Assembly: GCF_040529185.1 (NCBI RefSeq)
Contig: NZ_CP159510.1
Coordinates: forward strand, 1,612,001-1,676,000
Length of the DNA stretch: 64,000 nt
Direction of reading: 5' to 3'
Source of the DNA: Sporolactobacillus sp. Y61
GTDB taxonomy: Bacteria > Bacillota > Bacilli > Bacillales > Sporolactobacillaceae
Each line of letters opens with the position of its first letter. The first letter of the stretch is position 1. The translations under genes were made by a program, and so were the position numbers. Of the stretch, positions 1 to 8,003 are shown in pieces. The notes under the pieces were generated by a model. That model made no database searches. It had not been told where the DNA came from and saw nothing but the letters and a program-made list of their open reading frames with translations.

Positions 1-1
1 C

Positions 2-1099
2 GGTTATATGTTACTGTGGGTTGTCGTTATTTCCAATCTGATGGCGATTCTGATTCAGATGCTGTCAGCCAAGCTGGGCATAGCGACTTCACACAACCTG
101 CCGGAAACGATACGGAATGAGTGGCCGAAAGGGGTCTCCATTTTTTACTGGATACAGGGCGAAGTCATGGTCATGGCGACTGACCTTGCAGAATTTATCG
201 GCGCCGCCCTCGGGTTTCATCTTGTATTTGGTCTGCCGATGATTCCGGCGGCCATTCTGACGGCAATTTGTGCTCTTGCTATTCTCACTTTTCAGGTCAA
301 AGGGTACCGGCCGCTGGAAATGGTGATCGCCTCGATGGTCTTTATTGTCGTGATCGCGTTCAGCTTTGAAATTTTATTCTCATTGCCGGCATTTGAGCCG
401 CTGATGCATGGTTTTATCCCGCAGTTTCAGGGAACGGACAGTGTTTTGCTTGCTGCCGGAATCCTGGGGGCGACGGTTATGCCCCACGCCATTTATATGC
501 ACTCAGGTCTGACGTGCAGACGGGTTATTGGCCGGACACCGGGAGAAAGGAAAAAGATTTTCCGTTTTGAACTTGTTGATATTCTCATTGCGATGATTAT
601 TGCGGGAATCATTAATGCGATTATGCTGACCGTATCCGCATCGACATTTTTTGGAAAAGAAGTCATTTCTGATCTGACCGTTGCTTTCCATGGTTTTGAT
701 CAGTATATCGGCCCCACAGCAGCGTTTCTGTTCGGTATAGGGCTGCTGTCAGCAGGGCTCTCCAGCTCTTCAGTCGGGACGCTGGCCGGGGACATCATGA
801 TGCAGGGCTTTATTCGAAAACGGATTCCCGTGTTTATCAGGCGGATCTTTTCGATGCTGCCGCCGCTGATCCTGATTATTTCAGGTGCCAATGCGACACA
901 GGCCCTGGTAATGAGTCAGGTCGTTTTATCTTTCGGCATCGCGCTGGCGATTATCCCTCTGGTCCTTTTTACAAGTAAAAAAAGAATTATGGGTTCGCTT
1001 GTCAATCGACGGCTGACGACGATTACCGCCTGGGGAATTACGGCAGTGGTTGTTTGTCTGAACATGTTTTTACTGTTCCGGACGGTTACCGGACAATAA
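2..1099 (+). CDS. mntH: Nramp-family Mn2+/H+ symporter MntH, 5'-truncated by window edge
   Basis: Proton-coupled divalent metal (mainly Mn2+) importer of the cytoplasmic membrane. The reading frame is already open at base 2 (Gly-Tyr before the first Met), and the second mntH of this window (15296-16630) has the same Gly-Tyr-Met-Leu-Leu-Trp junction about 83 residues in. This is therefore the C-terminal four fifths of the protein, and the Met at base 8 is internal. Visible are the Met-Pro-His metal-site motif of helix 6 (MPHAIYMHSG) and a series of hydrophobic helices matching the paralogue almost residue for residue. The N-terminal Asp-Pro-Gly-Asn motif lies outside the window. It ends just before a strong hairpin. 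Two mntH copies 14 kb apart suggest high manganese demand. Confidence 0.93.
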   Translation, partial: GYMLLWVVVISNLMAILIQMLSAKLGIATSHNLPETIRNEWPKGVSIFYWIQGEVMVMATDLAEFIGAALGFHLVFGLPMIPAAILTAICALAILTFQVKGYRPLEMVIASMVFIVVIAFSFEILFSLPAFEPLMHGFIPQFQGTDSVLLAAGILGATVMPHAIYMHSGLTCRRVIGRTPGERKKIFRFELVDILIAMIIAGIINAIMLTVSASTFFGKEVISDLTVAFHGFDQYIGPTAAFLFGIGLLSAGLSSSSVGTLAGDIMMQGFIRKRIPVFIRRIFSMLPPLILIISGANATQALVMSQVVLSFGIALAIIPLVLFTSKKRIMGSLVNRRLTTITAWGITAVVVCLNMFLLFRTVTGQ

Positions 1100-1129
1100 T
1101 CAGGGGAAAAATGGTGAAAACGGCAGAAC

Positions 1130-1165
1130 AAAGCCCTCCATTCCGGATCAAGAAGGGAGGGCTTT
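1130..1165. terminator. Bidirectional terminator between mntH and the small minus-strand gene
   Basis: Ten-base perfect inverted repeat (AAAGCCCTCC / GGAGGGCTTT) with a 16-base loop between two convergent genes. There is no long T run on either side, so the call rests on the strong stem and its position. Confidence 0.6.
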
Positions 1166-1178
1166 GCACGTATGATCG

Positions 1179-1355
1179 TTATCGCTGAGGGGTCAGGTTT
1201 CCTGCGATCTGCTGAGCTGTTTTTCCCATTTGCTGCATCGGCTTGTTGACCATATCAGGTAAACTGTTCTGCCGGCTTCTCAGCCACATAAATGCAGCAG
1301 CGCCTGCGCCACATGCGGCGAGAACAGGAATAATGTTGCCGTTCATCTGTGCCAT
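1179..1355 (-). CDS. Small membrane-anchored hypothetical protein (58 aa)
   Basis: Short protein with a single N-terminal hydrophobic stretch rich in Ala, Gly and Cys, followed by a basic Arg-Ser-Arg segment and a Gln/Met-rich tail. The architecture resembles the short YrzQ/DUF3918-type proteins of Bacillus, a weak resemblance only. The start is chosen at the ATG at 1355: a perfect AGGAGGTG at 1362-1369 stands six bases upstream. The longer reading from GTG at 1364 would begin inside that Shine-Dalgarno site. It stands alone, convergent with mntH. Function unknown. Confidence 0.6.
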   Translation of the reverse strand: MAQMNGNIIPVLAACGAGAAAFMWLRSRQNSLPDMVNKPMQQMGKTAQQIAGNLTPQR

Positions 1356-1469
1356 ATTTTTCACCTCCTCTGAAAAATTCTTCTATATTTTCAGCTTCTG
1401 TGAGGCAATCTATGTGATGAAAAAACAGGAAAGCCGGTAATTGTTCACAGGATTATTGAATTTGTCAAA

Positions 1470-1499
1470 TTGACTTTATGAAGGATAATGACGTAAAAT
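1470..1499 (+). promoter_or_regulatory. Probable sigma-A promoter of the aldolase gene
   Basis: TTGACT (1470-1475) and TAAAAT (1494-1499) separated by 18 bases, about 100 bases upstream of the aldolase start. Close to the vegetative consensus; assigned by eye. Confidence 0.5.
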
Positions 1500-1599
1500 G
1501 AAAATTGTGAGAGAACGCGGCCGGCGTTACAGTTATACCGGCTGATTGAATAAGATGGGAATTTTTGCGCCCAAATTTTAGCTGTGGAGGAATTAAATA

Positions 1600-2607
1600 A
1601 TGGTTAAACTGCAAAAAGGTAAGTTCCAGTTCCTTGAAAAGCTGTCCAACAACGATGGCGTTATTGCTGCCCTCGCTATTGATCAGCGTGGTTCTCTGAA
1701 AAGAATGATCGGCGCTGCTCAGGGCAAAGACGCAACAGATCAGGAACTTTCAGATTTTAAATCACTGGTATCAGAAGAACTGACAAAATATACCAGCGCG
1801 ATTCTGCTTGATCCGGAATATGGTCTTCCTGCCGGCAAGAAGCGCGACGCAAATTGCGGCCTCTTGACTTCTTATGAAAAGACCGGATATGACGCTACGG
1901 AACCCGGACGTATCCCTGACCTGCTCCCGAACTGGTCGGTTAAACGGATCAAGGAAAACGGCGGCGACGCGGTTAAGCTGCTTGTATACTACGATCCGGA
2001 TGAACCGGATACCATTAACGATGTGAAGAAGGCATTTGTAGAACGTGTCGGCTCTGAATGCAAGGCCGAAGACATTCCGCTGTTCTTCGAAATCGTCACA
2101 TATGATGAAAAAATTTCGGACAAGGCTGAATATGCCAAGGTTAAACCTCATAAGGTGCTTGAATCGATCAAGACCTTTACTCAGCCCCGTTATGGCATTG
2201 ACGTTCTGAAGCTCGAAGTTCCTGTTGATATGAGCCGCGTTGAAGGTGTCGGCGACAACGAACCGGTTTATTCTAAGGATGAAGCCGGGAAGTATTTCCG
2301 TGAAGTGGACAAGGAAACAACGCTTCCTTACATCTGGCTGAGTGCCGGTGTTTCTACGGACCTGTTCCAGAAGACTCTGGTATTCGCTCATGATGCCGGA
2401 TCGAAATATAATGGTGTACTCTGCGGCCGTGCAACATGGCGTGAAGGTGTTGCAGCTTATGGCAAAAACGGAGAAAAGGGTGCCAATGACTGGCTGAAGA
2501 CTCAAGGCAAAAAGAACGTTGAAGAACTCAACGCCATTCTCGCTAAGAGTGCAACGCCATGGTATGAAAAATACGGCGGCAAAGACAAGATCGAAGTTGT
2601 CGACTGA
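1600..2607 (+). CDS. lacD: Tagatose 1,6-diphosphate aldolase, LacD type (class I)
   Basis: Schiff-base aldolase cleaving tagatose 1,6-bisphosphate, and in many LacD enzymes also fructose 1,6-bisphosphate, to dihydroxyacetone phosphate and glyceraldehyde 3-phosphate. The 335 residues have normal LacD length. Recognisable family segments are the N-terminal ALAIDQRGSL, LLDPEYGLPA near residue 67, LLVYYDPDE near 127 and the probable Schiff-base lysine in DVLKLEVPVD near residue 204. A GGAGG site precedes the ATG by about nine bases. No other lac or tagatose gene is nearby, so it probably serves general sugar phosphate metabolism rather than a lactose operon (inference). It has its own promoter and terminator. 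The codons are the ones favoured in highly expressed genes (AAG, CGT, GGC), which hints at strong expression. Confidence 0.9.
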   Translation: MVKLQKGKFQFLEKLSNNDGVIAALAIDQRGSLKRMIGAAQGKDATDQELSDFKSLVSEELTKYTSAILLDPEYGLPAGKKRDANCGLLTSYEKTGYDATEPGRIPDLLPNWSVKRIKENGGDAVKLLVYYDPDEPDTINDVKKAFVERVGSECKAEDIPLFFEIVTYDEKISDKAEYAKVKPHKVLESIKTFTQPRYGIDVLKLEVPVDMSRVEGVGDNEPVYSKDEAGKYFREVDKETTLPYIWLSAGVSTDLFQKTLVFAHDAGSKYNGVLCGRATWREGVAAYGKNGEKGANDWLKTQGKKNVEELNAILAKSATPWYEKYGGKDKIEVVD

Positions 2608-2625
2608 TTATCATTCCGTTGAGGG

Positions 2626-2666
2626 AAAAGTGATCCGAGGGGGAACTCTGTCGGGTCATTTTTTTT
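2626..2666 (+). terminator. Rho-independent terminator of lacD
   Basis: Stem TGATCCGA / TCGGGTCA (one G-U pair) at 2631-2638 and 2651-2658, followed by a run of eight T. Confidence 0.75.
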
Positions 2667-2761
2667 GCTCTGATTACCCCCTGTTTTGTCAAATGCCGGC
2701 GAATATTATTTTTCAGTCAACAGGGACAGTTTATCCCGAATGATTTTGTTACCCGATCCGT

Positions 2762-2780
2762 TCGTGCTGTAACAGCACGA
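2762..2780. promoter_or_regulatory. 19-base palindrome upstream of the LCP gene
   Basis: TCGTGCTGT-A-ACAGCACGA, two perfect 9-base arms around one base, ending 35 bases before the ATG of the next gene. There is no T run on either side, so an operator is more likely than a terminator. The cognate regulator cannot be named. Confidence 0.4.
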
Positions 2781-2814
2781 TTAAATAACCATACTGAAGA
2801 AAAGGGTAGAACAT

Positions 2815-3726
2815 ATGAAAAAGAAAATATTTCTGACGATTGGATGTATTATCGTCGTCCTGTTTGCGGCAGGTGCGGGTTACGTCTGGCATGTGCTGAA
2901 CTCGGTTAAGAGCGCGGCAGGCGACATGTATGAAACAGAAGGCGGTAATGGAAATCATGCCGCGGTAACCGATAAAAAACCGATCAATCTGCTGCTTCTC
3001 GGAGTGGACGAGCGTAAGGGAGATCGCGGCCGTTCCGATACCATTATCGGGATGACACTGAATCCAAATACGAAGACGATGCAGATGATTTCGATCCCGC
3101 GTGATACGCGGACTGAGATGGTCGGCAGAGGGACAATGGATAAAATCAACGCCGCCTATGCTTATGGTGGCGTCAAAATGGCCCAGGATTCGGTCCAGAA
3201 TTTCACAGGAGATATTCCCTTTGATTTTTATATTAAAATCAACATGGAAGGCATGAGTGATCTGGTCGATGCTGTTGGCGGCGTCACGGTCAACAACAAA
3301 CTGGACTGGCATGACGAAGGCTATTATCAAAAAGGGTATCATTATGCGCGGGGTAATATCACGCTGGATACCGGTGCCAAGGCAATGGGCTATGTCAGGA
3401 TGCGCCACCTGGATCCGCAGGGTGACTTCGGGCGTAATCAGCGTCAGCGTGATGTGATTATGGCGATTGTCAATAAAATGGCCAGCGTGTCCTCCATTTC
3501 CCGGTTTACAAATATTCTTGACGCACTGGGAAGTAATGTCAAAACCAATCTGACCTATGATGATATGAAAAATATTGCCCTGAATTACAGAGATGCCAGA
3601 GAGCACACGATTGATTATGAAGTTAAAGGGCAGAGTCAGAAGATTAACGGGATCTATTACCTGGTAGTCGGCAGCGCTGAGAAGCAGCGTGTACATGATA
3701 TGATCAGTGAACAGCTGGGAAACTGA
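2815..3726 (+). CDS. LytR-CpsA-Psr (LCP) family cell-wall polymer ligase
   Basis: LCP proteins transfer undecaprenyl-pyrophosphate-linked anionic polymers such as wall teichoic acid onto peptidoglycan at the outer face of the membrane. This 303-residue protein has a Lys-rich N-terminus, one membrane helix (about residues 5-25) and the LCP domain from about residue 57 (LLLLGVDERKGDRGRSD, then SIPRDTRTEM and DKINAAYAYGG). Its conserved Arg and Asp residues bind the lipid pyrophosphate. A second LCP gene lies at 20905-22008. This one stands alone behind a palindrome and ends at a terminator. Which of the TagT/TagU types it matches cannot be told from sequence alone. Confidence 0.9.
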   Translation: MKKKIFLTIGCIIVVLFAAGAGYVWHVLNSVKSAAGDMYETEGGNGNHAAVTDKKPINLLLLGVDERKGDRGRSDTIIGMTLNPNTKTMQMISIPRDTRTEMVGRGTMDKINAAYAYGGVKMAQDSVQNFTGDIPFDFYIKINMEGMSDLVDAVGGVTVNNKLDWHDEGYYQKGYHYARGNITLDTGAKAMGYVRMRHLDPQGDFGRNQRQRDVIMAIVNKMASVSSISRFTNILDALGSNVKTNLTYDDMKNIALNYRDAREHTIDYEVKGQSQKINGIYYLVVGSAEKQRVHDMISEQLGN

Positions 3727-3734
3727 AATATTAA

Positions 3735-3780
3735 AAAAACGTGAGTGAGCGGATGATCCGCATCATTCACGTTTTAATTT
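3735..3780 (+). terminator. Rho-independent terminator of the LCP gene
   Basis: AAAACGTGAGTGA pairs with TCATTCACGTTTT around a GC-rich loop, with a T-rich tail. Confidence 0.75.
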
Positions 3781-3922
3781 TATTTTAATGAACATTTTCG
3801 GCCGAAATCTCGTGCCCTCAGGCAGGGGATGAAGGCCCTCCATTTAGCCCGAGAAGGCTTTTTCATGTATTGCTCGACCACCTCACCAGCCGCACGAATC
3901 AGATGAACGACAGGATCGTTAT

Positions 3923-4111
3923 TTTCTGCTTAATAAGCGGAAATGCTCCGCTTAAATGCAGAATCGAACGGGTTTCAGAGTATCATAAGCGGAGAATTTC
4001 CGATTAGCCAATGAAAAATCCCCCATTTTCATTTTTGGGGGCAATAAGTGGAATTCCTCCGTCTATTGAGGCTCGCCTTTATTCTTTTCACTAAATGAAG
4101 CGGAACTTCTT
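3923..4111 (+). repeat. Dispersed intergenic repeat, family 1, copy A
   Basis: About 185 bases that reappear as an inverted copy at 34685-34885. Shared blocks, in order, are TTAATAAGCGGA, CCGCTTAAATGCAGAAT, GAACGGGTTTCAG, GTATCATAAGCGGA, TTCCGATTAG, CCAATGAAA, TCCGTCTATTGA and AAGCGGAA. Short AAGCGGA...TCCGCTT palindromes recur inside, so the transcript would fold into several hairpins. No open frame is seen. The remaining bases of this 470-base intergenic stretch (3781-3922) hold nothing recognisable. Confidence 0.8.
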
Positions 4112-4141
4112 TTAAAAAGCCACCGGGCAGCGATAAGGATC

Positions 4142-4190
4142 AGAAAAACGAGGTCTCCGGCGTGCCGGCGACTTGCCAGACGGTAGTTTT
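4142..4190 (+). repeat. Short direct repeat flanking the HD-GYP gene, downstream copy
   Basis: AGAAAAACGA..CTCCGGCG, then GCGACTTGCC, matches 6056-6105 in the same orientation. The HD-GYP gene lies exactly between the two. It contains a small CCGGC/GCCGG hairpin and may also serve as terminator for the minus-strand gene. Confidence 0.55.
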
Positions 4191-4199
4191 TTCTTCATT

Positions 4200-5930
4200 T
4201 TACCGTGGTGACTGCCTGGCAGTCCGGGCTTCGGGGAAGCAGCTTCTCATGTTCGTGATGAACTCCGCGAGATCCCTGCTCCGCAGAATGGATCCCCGGG
4301 GCAGGTCCGCCTTAACCGTTCCTTTTCCGTGAATGAAAAGAATCAGGTCCGGGTAATCCCGTCGGAGGCGGTTCAGGATCCGCTTCAGCATGTATTCCTG
4401 AGTTTGTTCAGTCAGGCCCAGGGCAAGGTATCGGGCCTTCTTGCGTTCAATGAGATCAAAAATGATGGATGCATCGGCGTTCCCGGCCAGAAGATACGTT
4501 TTCCATCCGTTGATCGCCAGCAGGTTATCAACCATTTTCATCTGTCCCCATATCTCACTGGATCCAAGGTTTGCGACAATCACTTTTCCCATATGTGTTT
4601 TTAAGTCTCCGGCGATTTTCCGCATGTTCCAGTCAAGCAGAGTCTGCGTTGTCGCGGATGCAACAAGGGCGTCTGACGGCCGGAGGCGTTTCCTGGCCAC
4701 ATCGGAGCGGATTTCCTTTTCCCCGCGTTCCAGCAATCTGGTAAATATATCTTCAATCCGCATGCCGTCCGACAGAGACTCGAAGCATTCTGCGGCTTTA
4801 AGCGGATCGCCCTCGATAAGATTCTTTAAATAGTTCTCCCAGTTCTGTCTGAGCAGGGAGTCGGTGACACTGCTGTCCCAGCCAATCACTTTTTTCACGG
4901 TTATGGAGAGATCTCTTGGAAGCTGAATCACTTTCTGGTTCCGATCCAGTTTAATTTTCGGCAGAATATCGGAGCCGTTCGGGTTGGGCAGCACGGTGCC
5001 TGCTTCTCCGTTCGTCAGCCGAACCTGAGTTGCCGGAGGGAAGATATGGAGAAAATTAATCAAACGGTAACAATCCTGGAGATCGAACAGCCGGCGGTTG
5101 ACACTGTCTGACAGAATGATCTGAAGCGCCATGATGGCACTCATCGGTTTCCGGTAAGAACGTTTCATGGTCAGAGCCGAGTAGACATCGGTCATCGCAA
5201 TGAGATTCAAATCTTTATCCTGTGCTGTCAGGTCCAGGTGATCCGGATAGCCTGATCCGGTCAGCCGTTCGTGATGTGAACGGACAATTCTCAGCGTCTC
5301 CCGCGGAAATCCAAGCCGCTTCAGAAGCTGATATCCTTTGACGGTGTGTTCTTTGACCTTTGCATATTCGCGCTCCGTCAGCTTCCCCTTTTTCAGAAGA
5401 ATCGATTTCGGCGTATAAAGCTTGCCTATATCATGCAAAAGGCTGCCCAGAATAAAGTCCTTTGATGGTAGGCCGGAACAGTGCCTGCTGTACAGACTGC
5501 AAAGCACGAATACATCGATGGAGTGAATGTATGTGGCGGGATCCCATTGTTTGAGGCTGTCCATCAGAAGACGAACGGCAGGCTCGGCAAATTCATGGAC
5601 ATACATCGTCAGAAGCCACTGGTAGGAGGATTCTGAATGGAGGATACGTCCATAACGTAATTCATTGGCGATCTGTGCCATGTCATTCTGAAACCGGTCC
5701 GTCAGCGCCCGTTTCTGATGAGCTGACAGCTGCTGATGGCTGCGTCCTCCGTAAACAGGAACCGGCTGATCCATGACTGATATTTCATGAATCCGTTTGC
5801 GCTCAAGATCCGCGGCTACTTCTGATGTGATGCAGGTCCCGGCACGGTAAAGGACAACTGAATTTATGTATATATCTTTTGCAAGCAGGCATTCTCCAGT
5901 CAGTTGGTCAAGTGTGACTGCTTTCGGCAA
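4200..5930 (-). CDS. HD-GYP phosphodiesterase fused to a B12-binding-like C-terminal region
   Basis: Probable cyclic-di-GMP phosphodiesterase of 576 residues. The HD-GYP domain occupies about residues 130-300: the HD pair in LLHDIGKLYTPKSILLKKG and the diagnostic HHERLTGSGYP, then MTDVYSALTMKRSYRKP. The first 120 residues match other HD-GYP proteins that lack a sensor. From about residue 375 a helical segment (LIEGDPLKAAECFESLSDG) and then an alpha/beta stretch (GKVIVANLGSSEIWGQM ... INGWKTYLLAG) resemble the cap and Rossmann-like halves of cobalamin-binding domains. The usual D-x-H-x-x-G motif reads S-S-E-I-W-G, so the cobalt-ligating His is replaced by Glu. Start is TTG at 5930 with GGGAGTG eight bases upstream. 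A monocistronic gene, divergent from the stator genes. Confidence 0.85.
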   Translation of the reverse strand: MPKAVTLDQLTGECLLAKDIYINSVVLYRAGTCITSEVAADLERKRIHEISVMDQPVPVYGGRSHQQLSAHQKRALTDRFQNDMAQIANELRYGRILHSESSYQWLLTMYVHEFAEPAVRLLMDSLKQWDPATYIHSIDVFVLCSLYSRHCSGLPSKDFILGSLLHDIGKLYTPKSILLKKGKLTEREYAKVKEHTVKGYQLLKRLGFPRETLRIVRSHHERLTGSGYPDHLDLTAQDKDLNLIAMTDVYSALTMKRSYRKPMSAIMALQIILSDSVNRRLFDLQDCYRLINFLHIFPPATQVRLTNGEAGTVLPNPNGSDILPKIKLDRNQKVIQLPRDLSITVKKVIGWDSSVTDSLLRQNWENYLKNLIEGDPLKAAECFESLSDGMRIEDIFTRLLERGEKEIRSDVARKRLRPSDALVASATTQTLLDWNMRKIAGDLKTHMGKVIVANLGSSEIWGQMKMVDNLLAINGWKTYLLAGNADASIIFDLIERKKARYLALGLTEQTQEYMLKRILNRLRRDYPDLILFIHGKGTVKADLPRGSILRSRDLAEFITNMRSCFPEARTARQSPR

Positions 5931-6055
5931 GGTTTGTTCACTCCCGGCTGAATTTCAGCAATTTAAAAGCATTCCGGCCCTGCCGGAGATAAGGAGTTGG
6001 TTCCTGTCTTTGCTTTGACTTTAACAAAGAATTTATTTTTCGCGGAAAATGGGCT

Positions 6056-6105
6056 AAGAAAAACGAAGCCTCCGGCGGCGCCTGCGACTTGCCGTCCGGC
6101 AGGTG
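6056..6105 (+). repeat. Short direct repeat flanking the HD-GYP gene, upstream copy
   Basis: Partner of 4142-4190: AGAAAAACGA..CTCCGGCG and GCGACTTGCC in the same order and orientation. The match is imperfect and about 45 bases long. Confidence 0.5.
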
Positions 6106-6341
6106 TTCCTTCCGCTCCCACAACATATTATGCCAAATGAGAACAAATTACACGGTTCATTTTATCAGGAGACCGGATAAAAGGGAAGTAGATAAAAATA
6201 ATATTCTGTCCCCTTATTGCGCGGGAGCATGAAAAAGGGGATCAGGAACGGTGAGAAAGGAAGCCTTTTACTTAAAAACAGGAAAAAAGACCTGCTTCGA
6301 TCAGAAAAAACAGGCCAAAAGGTCTATATCAGAGCCTTCCT

Positions 6342-6368
6342 TCAACTTTTGTCGAGACCGGTCGATAA
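6342..6368 (+). promoter_or_regulatory. Probable sigma-D (flagellar) promoter of the stator operon
   Basis: TCAA (6342-6345), 15 bases, GTCGATAA (6361-6368). Compare the sigma-D consensus TAAA-N15-GCCGATAT. It lies 35 bases before the stator start. Three better matches precede yvyF, hag and flaG in this window. Confidence 0.5.
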
Positions 6369-6403
6369 TAAAGGTACAGGGTTAAAACGGAAGGATGAAG
6401 ATT

Positions 6404-7234
6404 ATGGCTGCTGCAACGGTAATTGGCCTGCTTACAGGAATACTGTCGTTACTGCTTGGATTCATGCTGGAAGGCGGGACACTGGGGGCTCTTTTCCAGG
6501 TCACTGCGCTTCTGATTGTTTTTGGCGGGACGATCGGTGCGGTGATTGTCAGTTTTCCCGGAGCAACACTTGCCAAATTACCTTTTATTCTCAGGTATGC
6601 CTTTGCCCGGCCAAAAGAAAAACCGGGTGAAGTGATTGCCCGACTGATGGAGCTGGCGAATATATCCCGGCGGGAAGGGCTGCTTGCTCTGGAAAGTGAG
6701 CAGGAGAAATATAGGGATGACCCCTTTATGTCCGGTGGCATCCAGATGGTTGTAGACGGGGTGGATTCGGATGTTATTGACGATATCCTGAACCGTGATA
6801 TTGAACTATACGAGCAGAAGATTCTGTCAATCGGGAGAATCTTTGAAGAAGCAGGAGGATTTTCACCGACTATGGGGATTATCGGGACAGTCATGGGCCT
6901 GGTTCATGTACTGGGCAACCTGACCAGTCCGACAGATCTTGGACCTTCTATTGCGGTTGCCTTTATTGCGACACTTTACGGCGTTGCCGGAGCCAATGTG
7001 ATTTTCCTGCCTATTTTCAATAAAATCAAGGCAAACCTCGCCCAGGATGTTCTGATCCGCCAGATTAAAGCTGAGGGAATTTTATCCATTCAGTATGGTG
7101 AGAATACGATGATTCTTCGTCAGAAACTGTTTGCCTTCCTAAGTATCGATGAGCGTGCCGCGGCCGAAGAAGTGATCAGCGGGTCGGAAGCAGCCGGTCA
7201 GGCAAACTATCAAGGGGCAGGAAGTCATGAGTAA
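6404..7234 (+). CDS. motP: Flagellar stator protein MotA/MotP family
   Basis: Cytoplasmic-membrane stator subunit that turns ion flow into flagellar rotation. It has four hydrophobic helices (about residues 3-25, 28-48, 145-165 and 180-205) with a cytoplasmic loop between the second and third. The conserved Pro segment before helix 3 reads GFSPTMGIIGTVMGLVHVL, and the second proline region GPSIAVAFIATLYGV is present. The start is placed at ATG 6404: GGAAGG at 6389-6394 is nine bases away, while it abuts the ATG at 6395. It overlaps the next gene by eight bases, so the two are translationally coupled. The partner is MotS-like, hence motP rather than motA; this naming is inference. Confidence 0.85.
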   Translation: MAAATVIGLLTGILSLLLGFMLEGGTLGALFQVTALLIVFGGTIGAVIVSFPGATLAKLPFILRYAFARPKEKPGEVIARLMELANISRREGLLALESEQEKYRDDPFMSGGIQMVVDGVDSDVIDDILNRDIELYEQKILSIGRIFEEAGGFSPTMGIIGTVMGLVHVLGNLTSPTDLGPSIAVAFIATLYGVAGANVIFLPIFNKIKANLAQDVLIRQIKAEGILSIQYGENTMILRQKLFAFLSIDERAAAEEVISGSEAAGQANYQGAGSHE

Positions 7235-8003
7235 TAAACGGAAACGCCGTCGAATCAAAAAAGTTGATACACCTGATAAGTCGGGCAGATGGCTGATTAC
7301 TTATTCGGATCTCATTACGCTGCTGCTTGTCTTCTTTATTGTCATGTTTTCCATGAGTACGATTGAAAATCAGCGATTCAACGCACTTGTGAGTTCTCTG
7401 CGCTCGTCATTTCAGGGGGATTCCATTCTTGAGGGTATGGGCTATCCGGGCACCGACAAAAGTCAGAAGACGCCGGATATCCCGATTGTAAAAGAGAAGA
7501 AGTCGCCTACCGAAGATGAAAAAAAGCAGGATGCCAGGCAGCTGGATGCACTGTATGTACAACTGAGTAAATATATCAATGAAAGTCATCTTAATTCTGA
7601 CGTTTCTCTGGTGGAGACGCCGCGTGGTGTGCAAATGACCTTCCGCGAACAGATTCTTTTTGATCTGAGCAGTGCCGATCTTAAGCCCAATGCTGCGCCT
7701 GTACTGAAAAAAATCGGGGGCATTCTCAGTGAGGTACCCAATGAAATCAGTATTGAGGGGCATACGGATAACACACCTTACAGGGGCAGTCGGTCATACA
7801 TCCATTCCAACTGGGAACTTTCAGGTGTCCGTGCTCAGCGTGTGATGAATTTCTTAATCAAAAATGACAAACTGAATCCGGCCCGGTTTCACTTTGTCGG
7901 CTACGGGGAGTATCGGCCTGTCGTTAAGAATGACACACCGGAACATAAAGCAATGAACCGGCGCGTAAATATCGTTGTGATCAGGGAAGAAAAGACAAAT
8001 TGA
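7227..8003 (+). CDS. motS: Flagellar stator protein MotB/MotS family, sodium-type features
   Basis: Partner of the preceding stator subunit. A basic N-terminus is followed by a single membrane helix (about residues 25-46, YSDLITLLLVFFIVMFSMS) with the ion-binding Asp. An OmpA/MotB peptidoglycan-binding domain follows from about residue 130 (ISIEGHTDNTPY, then NWELSGVRAQRVMNFL and NRRVNIVV). The helix reads like B. subtilis MotS (DLITLILVFF...LFSMS) and unlike its MotB (DILTLLLALFIVLYASS). A sodium-driven stator is therefore the better guess; this is inference from family knowledge. 258 residues is normal length. No second stator pair is present in the window. Confidence 0.87.
   Translation: MSNKRKRRRIKKVDTPDKSGRWLITYSDLITLLLVFFIVMFSMSTIENQRFNALVSSLRSSFQGDSILEGMGYPGTDKSQKTPDIPIVKEKKSPTEDEKKQDARQLDALYVQLSKYINESHLNSDVSLVETPRGVQMTFREQILFDLSSADLKPNAAPVLKKIGGILSEVPNEISIEGHTDNTPYRGSRSYIHSNWELSGVRAQRVMNFLIKNDKLNPARFHFVGYGEYRPVVKNDTPEHKAMNRRVNIVVIREEKTN

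Noticed and set aside
8..1099. Treating the first MntH as a complete short protein starting at base 8
   Set aside because: The frame is open to the window edge and the paralogue shows about 83 further N-terminal residues, including the metal-binding DPGN motif.
1771..2505. 244-codon minus-strand frame opposite lacD
   Set aside because: Antisense shadow of a strongly biased gene; no ribosome site and no recognisable protein.
2749..3696. 315-codon minus-strand frame opposite the LCP gene
   Set aside because: Fully overlaps a clear LCP protein; the antisense product resembles nothing.
5938..6126. 62-codon minus-strand frame upstream of the HD-GYP gene
   Set aside because: Covers the flanking repeat and the HD-GYP ribosome site; no protein character.
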